Assembly: GCA_937958665.1 (NCBI GenBank)
Contig: CALGNM010000072.1
Coordinates: 1-5,417 of the forward strand
Source of the DNA: an uncultured bacterium
Lineage (GTDB): Bacteria > Edwardsbacteria > AC1 > EtOH8
DNA: 5,417 nt
Direction: 5' to 3'
In this document: positions 1 through 5,371 of the stretch, one piece after another
How positions within the stretch are numbered: position 1 is the first letter of the stretch
Layout of the letters: each line of letters opens with the position of its first letter
Notes under the pieces: model-generated
What the model was told of the DNA's origin: nothing
Databases searched by the model: none
What the model saw: only the letters and a program-made list of their open reading frames with translations
Position numbers and translations under genes: made by a program

Positions 1-49
1 ACGAGCTCGTATTCGGTGACTGGAGTTCAGACGTGTGCTCTTCCGATCT
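1..49 (+). other. Illumina P7/Read 2 adapter, not genomic
   Basis: Positions 16-49 match the 34-base TruSeq Read 2 adapter, starting GTGACTGGAGTTCAG and ending in GCTCTTCCGATCT. Positions 1-7 (ACGAGCT) resemble the P7 end ACGAGAT with one mismatch, and 8-15 (CGTATTCG) sit where an 8-base i7 index would be. This is read-through of a library insert that was not trimmed before assembly. Genomic sequence begins at 50, in the middle of a gene. Confidence 0.97.
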
Positions 50-139
50 CGCAGCACCGTGCTTAATCGCTTCGCTGACCGTCTGGAGCGGGCCCGGCCG
101 GGCCTGATGGCCCAGGTTTCGGAAATTCTTTGGGGGTAG
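50..139 (+). CDS. atpE: V/A-type ATPase subunit E, C-terminal fragment (5' end missing)
   Basis: Only the last 29 codons are present, in the frame ending at TAG 137-139. The peptide ends with ADRLERARPGLMAQVSEILW followed by G. This matches the typical C-terminus of V/A-type ATPase subunit E, where a run of the form N-x-F/L-x-x-RLER-x-R-P-x-L is followed by an I-L-F/W-G end. Subunit E is a peripheral stalk protein that pairs with the coiled-coil subunit G/H and holds the catalytic head against the membrane motor. The gene lies three bases before the subunit C gene, the usual E-C order in bacterial and archaeal V-type operons, which strongly supports the call despite the short length. The 5' part is lost at the adapter junction, so this is an incomplete gene and not a pseudogene. 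The alternative symbol is ntpE. Confidence 0.85.
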   Translation, partial: RSTVLNRFADRLERARPGLMAQVSEILWG

Positions 140-142
140 CTG

Positions 143-1171
143 ATGCCCAGCGATTACGGCTACATCAACGCCAGGCTTAAGGGACAGCATTCCAGACTGC
201 TGAAGGCCGGTAATTATGAGGAGCTGCTGAACCTTCCCGACTTTGAGGCTTTCTCAAAGTGGCTGGGCTCCAGCCCCTATTCCCGGGAATGGCAGGAGGC
301 CCAGTCCCGCTTTTCCGGGCTGGCGGCGGCCGAGGAGGCGCTTTCGGCCAGTTTCAATTCGGCCACCCGGCTGATGAGGAGGATTTCGGAGGGTCGGCCC
401 CGCCAACTGATGGAGGTGATCGTCCGGCGCTGGGACCTGGAGAACCTCAAGGCGGTGATCCGGGGCCTGCACCACCGTTGGCCGGCCGAGGAGATCTTGC
501 GAGGGGTGCTGCCGGCCGGCAGCCTGACCAAGGTACAGCTGGCGGAGCTGGCCGGGCAGGCTGACCTTCGGGATCTGGCCGATACCCTGTCAACCTGGGG
601 TCTGGAATGGGCCATGCCGCTTAGCCGGGCGCTGCCGGAATACCAGAATCGGCCCGACCTGGCCGACCTGGAGCTGACCATGGACCGTTACTATTACTAT
701 CAGTCACTGCGGGAGCTGCGGGGCCTGGACCGGGACCGGGAGGTGTTGCGGGAAATCCTGAGGCGGGAGATCGATCTGCTCAATGTCAGATCCATCAAGC
801 GCCTGCGGGAGCAAGGCACGGGAACCGAAGCCCGGCAGGCGGCCGAGCCCGGTCGCTACTACCTGCCGGGCGGACGCCTGCTGACCCTGGAGAAGTACCT
901 GGCGCTGCTCGACCCCAGGGAATCCCGGAAAGCTATGCGATCCCTGCGGGGCACCCCGCTGTTCCGTCTGTTGGAGGGCCAGGACGACCAGGAGATGAAG
1001 GACTGGCAGGAGAAAGCCGATGCCTACCGGGGGGACCCGCTGGGCATCGAGGTGGCAGTGGGCTTCATCTGGCGCAAATACTTTGAGGTGGCCAATCTTC
1101 GTTTAATTGCCCGGGGCAAGCACTTCGGCCTGCCGGCCGAGCGGATCCGCCAGCAGCTTTTGGTTGCTTAA
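143..1171 (+). CDS. atpC: V/A-type ATPase subunit C (central-stalk socket, AC39/subunit d family)
   Basis: This 342-residue soluble, helix-rich protein is the funnel-like subunit that connects the rotating central shaft (D/F) to the membrane c/K-ring in V/A-type ATPases. The family is built of three related helical domains, and the repeat is visible here: WDLENLKAVIRG (97-108), EIDLLNVRSIKR (209-220) and FEVANLRLIARG (314-325). The start YGYINARLKG (5-14), the DRYYYYQSL stretch (181-189) and the closing PLGIEVAVGF (299-308) with ARGKHFGLPAERI are also typical. The length is normal for the family, about 320-350. It starts three bases after the subunit E stop, with a G-rich ribosome site (GGGGG, 132-136), so the two are probably translationally coupled. 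The symbol ntpC is also used. Subunits F, A, B and D do not follow in this window. Confidence 0.93.
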   Translation: MPSDYGYINARLKGQHSRLLKAGNYEELLNLPDFEAFSKWLGSSPYSREWQEAQSRFSGLAAAEEALSASFNSATRLMRRISEGRPRQLMEVIVRRWDLENLKAVIRGLHHRWPAEEILRGVLPAGSLTKVQLAELAGQADLRDLADTLSTWGLEWAMPLSRALPEYQNRPDLADLELTMDRYYYYQSLRELRGLDRDREVLREILRREIDLLNVRSIKRLREQGTGTEARQAAEPGRYYLPGGRLLTLEKYLALLDPRESRKAMRSLRGTPLFRLLEGQDDQEMKDWQEKADAYRGDPLGIEVAVGFIWRKYFEVANLRLIARGKHFGLPAERIRQQLLVA

Positions 1172-1214
1172 GAAATTCCGGATAAATAACCTCAACCCAA
1201 ATTAGAGGTGTCCT
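1172..1214 (+). promoter_or_regulatory. AT-richer gap; possible weak promoter ahead of the membrane-protein cluster
   Basis: This 43-base gap is the most AT-rich stretch in an otherwise GC-rich region. ATAAAT at 1182-1187 could serve as a -10 box, with TTTTGG at 1158-1163 as a poor -35 at 18-base spacing, inside the end of subunit C. No hairpin plus T-run terminator is visible, so read-through from the ATPase genes is equally possible. GAGG at 1205-1208 is the ribosome site for the next gene, six bases before its ATG. Confidence 0.22.
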
Positions 1215-2387
1215 ATGAGAGTGTTCCTGACGGCACTGTTGCTGGGGGCCCTAGGCCTTCCCCTGCTGGCTCTGGAGCCGCCCTCCGGCCTGCAGGCGGC
1301 GGACACGCCCAACGATGAGGGAAACTCCCTGACCATCAGCTGGGACAAGTCGCCCCAAGACCAGGGCGACGCCGATCGCTTCAAGGGCTACCAGATCCTC
1401 CGCTCCGAGAGCCAGGAGGGCCCCTTTGCCGAGGTGGGATTCGCGATTGGGGGCAAGACCGAATTCCGGGACAACGTGGAGCCTCTCAAACCCTATTACT
1501 ATCGGGTGGTGGCCATATCTCCCGAGGACAGTGCCGGTACCGCTGCGGTCGGACCGGCCTTGGCCACCGCCCAGTGGTTCGACAGCAGCCGGGCCAACGT
1601 GCTGATCCTGACCGTGCTCATTTGCTTCCTGATCATCTGGTACATCGAGCGGGCCAAGCGGGGCGAAGAGCTTTTTATCCGCAAGATCCAGGGGCTGGAT
1701 GCGGTGGATGAGGCGGTGGGCCGTTCCACCGAGCTGGGCAAGCCCATCATGTTCTCATTCGGGCTGGGCGAGATCAAGGACATTGTGACGGTGGCCGCCC
1801 TGGCCATTCTGAGACAGGTGGCGGTGCGCTGCGCCCAGCACGGCACCGAACTGCTGGTACCCAACTGGGACCCGCTGGTGATGGCCGCCGCCCAGGAGAC
1901 CGTCCAGCAGGCCTACTCCGAGCCGGGCCGGCCGGATCTCTACAAGGAGGGCAATGTCAGCTTTCTGACCTCCGACCAGTTCGGCTATGCCGCCGGGGTG
2001 GACGGGATGATGCTGCGACAGAAACCGGGGGCGGTGTTCTTTATGGGCTACTTCTACGCCGAGGCCCTGCTGATGTCGGAGACCGGGCATTCCATCGGGG
2101 CCATCCAGATAGCCGGCACCACCGCCATCACCCAGCTGCCGTTCTTCATCGCCTCCTGCGACTACACCCTGATCGGCGAGGAGATGCTGGCCGCCAGCTG
2201 CTATCTGAAGAAGGACCCCCAGATGCTGGGCAGCCTGAAGGGGGAGGATTTCGTCAAGGCTTTCCTGATAGTGGGCTTCGCCCTGGCGGCCCTGTGGGGC
2301 ACCACCGGCCACCTGCTGTTCAAGGCCGGGCATCCCTGGATGCAAGGGGTGTTCCAGGCGGTTAAAAACTGGTTCGTTACCGGATAG
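1215..2387 (+). CDS. Membrane-anchored FN3-domain protein with DUF6754-like core
   Basis: This 390-residue protein has no known function. Residues 1-20 are a signal peptide or signal anchor (MRVFLTALLLGALGLPLLAL). Residues 22-120 look like one fibronectin type III domain: PPSGL at 22-26, W43 in ISW, GYQILR at 58-63, D86, and YYYRV at 94-98. A transmembrane helix spans about 129-144 and is followed by positive residues (R146, K148, R149, R156, K157), so the FN3 domain should be outside and the rest inside. Residues 155-345 form an alpha/beta-looking core (GKPIMFS at 175-181, AALAILR at 194-200, IAGTTAIT at 299-306, TLIGEEMLAA at 318-327). I recall this pattern as DUF6754, often paired with FN3 in Chloroflexota, but could not search for it. 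A second hydrophobic segment is at 349-368. The start fits the GAGG ribosome site. The core resembles that of the gene at 3060 (see findings). Confidence 0.8.
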   Translation: MRVFLTALLLGALGLPLLALEPPSGLQAADTPNDEGNSLTISWDKSPQDQGDADRFKGYQILRSESQEGPFAEVGFAIGGKTEFRDNVEPLKPYYYRVVAISPEDSAGTAAVGPALATAQWFDSSRANVLILTVLICFLIIWYIERAKRGEELFIRKIQGLDAVDEAVGRSTELGKPIMFSFGLGEIKDIVTVAALAILRQVAVRCAQHGTELLVPNWDPLVMAAAQETVQQAYSEPGRPDLYKEGNVSFLTSDQFGYAAGVDGMMLRQKPGAVFFMGYFYAEALLMSETGHSIGAIQIAGTTAITQLPFFIASCDYTLIGEEMLAASCYLKKDPQMLGSLKGEDFVKAFLIVGFALAALWGTTGHLLFKAGHPWMQGVFQAVKNWFVTG

Positions 2388-2403
2388 CGGGAAAGGAGAT
2401 AAG

Positions 2404-3036
2404 ATGAAAAAAGAAATACCATTGGCCATCACCTTCATCACCGGTCTGATCATCATAGTCACCTTTTTCATTCCTCATCAGCCGTTGGGCACCATGCAGC
2501 AGCGGCTGTTGATATGGTATTCCATCGTGCTGGGCTTCACCATGCTGTTGGGGATGGACAGCCTGCTGCGCAGCAACCTGCAGCGCATCGCCCGGCGTTC
2601 TCCGGGCTGGCCCTTCGCCCTGGTGCTGATCATAGGCTTTCTGGGCACCCTGGCGGCCGGCATCTACACCTGGGCCACCAGCGAATCCCTGTTGAGCCTG
2701 GGCTCGTCCTTCATGTACGTCTACACCTACTTCATCATCCCCCTCCAGGCCACCATGTTCTCCCTGTTGGCCTTTTTCATCGCCTCGGCCGCCTACCGGG
2801 CCTTCCGGGCCCGGACCCTGGAGGCCACCCTCCTGCTGATCACCGCCGCGGTGGTGATGCTGGGCCGGGTGCCAATCGGGGCCGAGATATCCCAGTGGCT
2901 GCCAGACAGCGCCTCCTGGATCATGGAGGTGCCGCAGATGGCTGCCAAGCGGGGCATCTTCATCGGGGTGGCGCTGGGGACCATCGCCATGTCCCTCCGG
3001 GTCATCCTGGGCCTGGAAAGAACCTACCTTACCTAA
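2404..3036 (+). CDS. Six-helix integral membrane protein, unknown function
   Basis: This 210-residue, very hydrophobic protein belongs to no family I can name. About six membrane helices can be read, near residues 6-23, 34-52, 70-90, 104-130, 140-157 and 183-203. Basic stretches after the second helix (R56, R61, R64, R65) and after the fourth (YRAFRAR, 131-137) suggest that both termini and these loops are cytoplasmic. It has no large soluble domain and no transporter signature that I recognise. A membrane-embedded charged residue, R155 in MLGRVP, follows the fifth helix. The start is set by a strong AAAGGAGA site (2392-2399) five bases upstream. The gene sits 16 bases after the FN3 protein and 23 bases before the next gene, so it is most likely a structural partner in the same membrane complex. 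Reading frame and localisation are secure; the role is not. Confidence 0.78.
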   Translation: MKKEIPLAITFITGLIIIVTFFIPHQPLGTMQQRLLIWYSIVLGFTMLLGMDSLLRSNLQRIARRSPGWPFALVLIIGFLGTLAAGIYTWATSESLLSLGSSFMYVYTYFIIPLQATMFSLLAFFIASAAYRAFRARTLEATLLLITAAVVMLGRVPIGAEISQWLPDSASWIMEVPQMAAKRGIFIGVALGTIAMSLRVILGLERTYLT

Positions 3037-3059
3037 CGGGCCTATAAGGAGATGATGAG

Positions 3060-3884
3060 ATGAAAATTTTCGAAAAAATCGCCAACATCGACAGCCGGAT
3101 CATCTACCTGCTGCTGTTGCTGGTGGTGTTGATCCCGCTGGTGTTCAAGCTGGTGCTGCCCATCAACCTGTCCGATCCGGTCAAGCAGGCCTACCAGGCC
3201 ATCGAACAGCTGCCGGAGGGCTCGGTGGTGATGTTCTCGGTGGATTATGACGCCTCCTCGGCTCCCGAGATCCAGCCGATGTTGCTGGCCACCCTGCGCC
3301 ACGCCTTCTCCAAAAAACACAAGGTGGTGCTGCTGGGGCAGTGGGCCCTGGGTCTGCCCTTCGGGGAGATCGGGCTCAACGAGGTGGCTCCCCAGTTCAA
3401 CGCCCGGTATGGGGTGGACTATGTCAACCTGGGGTACCGCCCCGGCTACCGGGCGCAGATGGTGGGCCTGGGCCGGGAGATTCGCGATTTCTATGCCACC
3501 GATTACAAGGGCACTCCGCTGGACCAGATCCCCTTGATGCAAGGCATCCACAATTACAACGATATCGACCTGCTGGTGGGCCTGGAGGCCGGCCAAGCCG
3601 GTGAGGAGTGGATCCAGTTCGCCGGGGCCCGCTATGGGTTGAACATCATCATCGGAGCCACCGGGGTGATTGCCCCCGACATGTTCCACTACATGCAGGC
3701 CCGCCAGATCAGGGGGCTGATCGGGGGCCTGCAGGGGGCGGCCGAATACGAGACCATGATCAACCACTTGGGCACCGGGGTGGCCGGGATGGTGGCCCAG
3801 TCCTGGGCCCACCTGCTGCTGCTGGGCTTCATCATCGCGGGCAATGTCGGGTATTTCGTGGTCAGAAGGAGGAAACAGTCATGA
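3060..3884 (+). CDS. Double-anchored membrane protein with a large soluble alpha/beta domain, unknown function
   Basis: The protein has 274 residues. A first membrane helix lies at about 14-36 and a second at about 249-268, followed by a strongly basic tail (RRRK, 269-272). K2, K6 and R13 precede the first helix. By the positive-inside rule both ends are cytoplasmic and residues 38-248 face outside. That domain alternates predicted strands and helices: AIEQLPEGSVVMFSVDYD (47-64), LLATLRHAF (75-83), KVVLL (88-92), GVDYVNLGYRPGYR (118-131), DIDLLVG (168-174), NIIIGAT (195-201) and RGLIGGLQGAAEYE (218-231). I recall similar LPxGs...DYD and YVNLGYxPG proteins in Chloroflexota, unnamed and without a known reaction; this is memory, not a search. 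No classical catalytic motif is visible. A strong AAGGAG (3046-3051), eight bases upstream, fixes the start. The stop overlaps the next start as ATGA. Confidence 0.8.
   Translation: MKIFEKIANIDSRIIYLLLLLVVLIPLVFKLVLPINLSDPVKQAYQAIEQLPEGSVVMFSVDYDASSAPEIQPMLLATLRHAFSKKHKVVLLGQWALGLPFGEIGLNEVAPQFNARYGVDYVNLGYRPGYRAQMVGLGREIRDFYATDYKGTPLDQIPLMQGIHNYNDIDLLVGLEAGQAGEEWIQFAGARYGLNIIIGATGVIAPDMFHYMQARQIRGLIGGLQGAAEYETMINHLGTGVAGMVAQSWAHLLLLGFIIAGNVGYFVVRRRKQS
3864..3872 (+). promoter_or_regulatory. Ribosome binding site deciding the start at 3881
   Basis: AGAAGGAGG is a near-perfect Shine-Dalgarno sequence ending eight bases before ATG 3881. The reading frame is open far upstream, back to 3608. That upstream part translates to a His/Arg/Gly-rich shadow of the preceding gene, so this site is what places the real start at 3881 (3884 is a possible second ATG). 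Confidence 0.85.
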
Positions 3885-4492
3885 TGCAGATAATCGGCAC
3901 CTGGATAGCGGCCGGCCTGACTCTGGCCATCTTCTCGTTCCTATACAAGGACAACCCCTTCTACAAGTTCGCCGAACATCTCTACGTGGGGGTGTCAGCC
4001 GCCTACGCCATTCTCTACGTACTATACTTCGACGTCAAGCCGTTGCTGGTTGACAAGTTCATATCCGAGCAGGGGGGCGAACGTTGGATCCTGCTGGTAC
4101 CGGCGGCCTTCGGTCTGATGATGCTGGCACGCTGGATCCCGAAAGTGTCATGGCTGTCGCGTTGGTCGATCGCCCTGACGGTGGGCATCGCCGCCGGCCT
4201 GGGCATAACCGGGCAGATCCAGGGCATCCTGTTGCCTCAGATCCGAGGCACCCTGGTGCCGCTGACCACGGTCAATAATGTGCTGATGGTGGTGGGGGTG
4301 ATATCCACCCTGATCTACTTCTACTTCTCGGCGGCCCACAAGGGCGCCCTCAGGTATGGGGCCCGGCTAGGGATGGTGTTCATCATGATGGCCTTCGGGG
4401 CCTCCTTCGGCTACACCGTGATGGCCCGTATCTCCCTGCTAATCGGGCGTCTTCACTTTCTGGTCTACGAGTGGCTGAGGCTGGTCAAGTAG
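3881..4492 (+). CDS. Six-helix membrane protein with NPFYKFAEHLYVGVSAAY motif, unknown function
   Basis: The protein has 203 residues. About six membrane helices can be read, near 5-22, 33-50, 69-86, 97-115, 134-151 and 160-182. The most distinctive part is the junction of helices 1 and 2, DNPFYKFAEHLYVGVSAAY (24-42). Here an acidic-histidine pair (E32-H33) enters the membrane segment and is followed by a small-residue-rich helix face; I think this motif is conserved in related unnamed proteins, but I could not check. A second polar hotspot is the H153-K154 loop before helix 6. There is no recognised transporter or channel signature. The ATG overlaps the previous stop by four bases (ATGA), so translation is probably coupled to the double-anchored protein. 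With the six-helix protein at 2404 it flanks that gene, as expected for parts of one membrane assembly. A longer in-frame opening from 3608 is rejected on composition and ribosome site. Confidence 0.82.
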   Translation: MMQIIGTWIAAGLTLAIFSFLYKDNPFYKFAEHLYVGVSAAYAILYVLYFDVKPLLVDKFISEQGGERWILLVPAAFGLMMLARWIPKVSWLSRWSIALTVGIAAGLGITGQIQGILLPQIRGTLVPLTTVNNVLMVVGVISTLIYFYFSAAHKGALRYGARLGMVFIMMAFGASFGYTVMARISLLIGRLHFLVYEWLRLVK

Positions 4493-4574
4493 CGTAAATC
4501 ACCTGTACTAAATAGCAGCCGGCCGGCCCGGACGACAGGCGACGGACCGAACCGCCGGCAGGGGGGACAGCGAT
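4493..4574 (+). other. 82-base spacer between membrane genes and roadblock genes
   Basis: This is the longest non-coding gap in the window. It contains a perfect 10-base palindrome GCCGGCCGGC and no T-run after it, so it is not a convincing Rho-independent terminator. No clear promoter hexamers are seen in the GC-rich part. CAGGGGGGACAG near 4559-4570 supplies a G-rich ribosome site for ATG 4575. Confidence 0.5.
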
Positions 4575-4877
4575 ATGGAAGATCTGACCAACATCAAGGG
4601 CGTGGTGGGCTGCGCTACCTTCGTGAACGACGCTCTGGTGGGCGGGTCGGCCAAGGGCCGGCTGGGGGACAAGGCCTCGGAGATAGAGCAGTTCTGGGCC
4701 AACGCCGCCTCGGTGATCGCCAACAACCTCAAGCTGGGGGAGGTCCACGAGGTGGCCCTGGGTGGCCGGGACCGCCTGGTCCTGATGGTGATGGGCCCAG
4801 GGCAGACGGTGCTTTGCGAGCTGGATCCATCGGCCAACTGGAAGACGGTGGCGGCCGAGGTGAGGAGGAAACTGTAA
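4575..4877 (+). CDS. Roadblock/LC7-like small protein
   Basis: This 100-residue soluble protein has no signal peptide or membrane segment. The order of elements fits the roadblock/LC7 fold: helix 1 with LTNIKGVVGC (4-13); strands 1-2 in ATFVNDALVGGSAKG (14-28); a long helix 2, ASEIEQFWANAASVIANNLK (34-53); the GEVHEVALGG strand (55-64); RDRLVLMVMG (65-74); the TVLCELD strand (78-84); and a final helix, SANWKTVAAEVRRKL (86-100). The IKGV-G start, the LxLGEVxEV turn and the ending with N88 before helix 3 are the usual family signature. Such proteins form homodimers or heterodimers and act as regulators or scaffolds for small Ras-like GTPases (MglB in bacteria, LAMTOR/Ragulator in eukaryotes). 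No GTPase gene is seen in this window. The stop TAA shares its last base with the next ATG, so coupling is likely. Identification rests on pattern and fold order, without a search. Confidence 0.68.
   Translation: MEDLTNIKGVVGCATFVNDALVGGSAKGRLGDKASEIEQFWANAASVIANNLKLGEVHEVALGGRDRLVLMVMGPGQTVLCELDPSANWKTVAAEVRRKL
4862..4868 (+). promoter_or_regulatory. Ribosome binding site for the gene at 4877
   Basis: GAGGAGG lies inside the end of the roadblock-like gene, eight bases before ATG 4877. It supports the TAATG stop/start junction, and it supports reading the downstream frame as a separate gene with this exact start. Confidence 0.8.
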
Positions 4878-5371
4878 TGACCCTGAGCGACGCCCTGAAG
4901 ATAAAGGTGGCCGGCCAGAAGGCGGCCTTCACCGTGGACCAGGGGGGTAAGTGCCAGGCCCAGGGGGGTGACGAGTCCGCCATCATCCAAAGCACCCAGT
5001 TCGCCCGGCAGATCTACGATATAGTCGGCTTGCCGGGGCTGGATACCCTGTGGGTGGGGGCCGCGGCCGGCATCTTCGCCACCCGGATCTCGGAACAGGG
5101 ACAGGCCGGACTGATCTTGGAGCCGAACCCCGACCTGGCTGCCGCCCAGAAGTTCATGGAGACGGCACTGTCGGCCGTCCCGGCCGGGGCGGGGACCGGG
5201 ACCGGGGAGATCATGGCCAAGGTCCGCAAGATAGCCACCGAGTACCTGACCGACTTCGCCGAAACCGCCCTGATGATCCAGGTCAAGCAGGCCGGGCTGG
5301 ATGAGAAGAACCCCCAGGCCGACCAGCTGGACAAGCTGGCCGCCGGGCTGGAGAAGGCGGCCCTGATGATC
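4877..5371 (+). CDS. Probable second, divergent roadblock-like protein with helical C-terminal extension (3' end missing)
   Basis: 165 codons are present before the adapter cuts the frame; no stop is reached. The first ~100 residues follow the roadblock element order: short helix (4-11); strands around KAAFTVDQGGKCQAQGG (15-31), which resembles the family's strand-turn-strand ending in a D-x-x-G turn; helix 2, SAIIQSTQFARQIYDIVGL (34-52); strands LDTLWVGAAAG (55-65), IFATRISEQGQ (66-76) and AGLILEPNP (77-85); then helix DLAAAQKFMETAL (86-98). A Gly/Ala/Thr-rich linker (100-110) leads to amphipathic helices rich in Lys and Ala (111-165), which a plain roadblock protein lacks. There is no signal peptide, so it is cytoplasmic. 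It begins at the TAATG junction with the gene before it, suggesting the two products are made in balanced amounts and may pair. The fold assignment is inference; the family could be something else. Codon use matches the neighbours. Confidence 0.72.

Noticed and set aside
1755-2471. Minus-strand open frame of 238 codons
   Set aside because: Antisense shadow of the FN3 protein gene and the start of the next gene; low-complexity Gly/His/Gln composition and no family resemblance.
2514-3047. Plus-strand alternative frame of 177 codons inside the first six-helix gene
   Set aside because: The product is His/Pro/Gly/Arg-rich and repetitive, typical of an off-frame GC-rich reading. The other frame gives clean membrane helices and a good ribosome site.
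3042-3812. Long minus-strand open frame of 256 codons opposite the double-anchored protein
   Set aside because: Its translation is rich in His, Gln, Gly and Pro with no plausible domain, it lies fully antisense to a gene with a strong ribosome site and membrane helices, and it arises from GC-rich codon bias.
3608-3880. N-terminal extension of the second six-helix protein by about 91 codons
   Set aside because: The extension reads as His/Arg/Gly-rich shadow sequence overlapping the previous gene, while AGAAGGAGG is placed for ATG 3881 and gives a four-base ATGA overlap.
4513-4530. GC-rich palindrome GCCGGCCGGC as a possible terminator
   Set aside because: No T-run follows and the self-complementary core has no loop, so it does not form a normal Rho-independent terminator. 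Such short palindromes are expected by chance at this base composition.
4508-4990. Minus-strand open frame of 160 codons across the spacer and the roadblock-like gene
   Set aside because: Serine/proline/arginine-rich shadow; the plus-strand frame has a recognisable fold pattern and coupling to the next gene.
50-5371. CRISPR array, tRNA, rRNA, insertion sequence or direct-repeat boundaries
   Set aside because: Nothing with regular repeat spacing, cloverleaf features, transposase motifs or terminal inverted repeats was seen; coding is nearly continuous.
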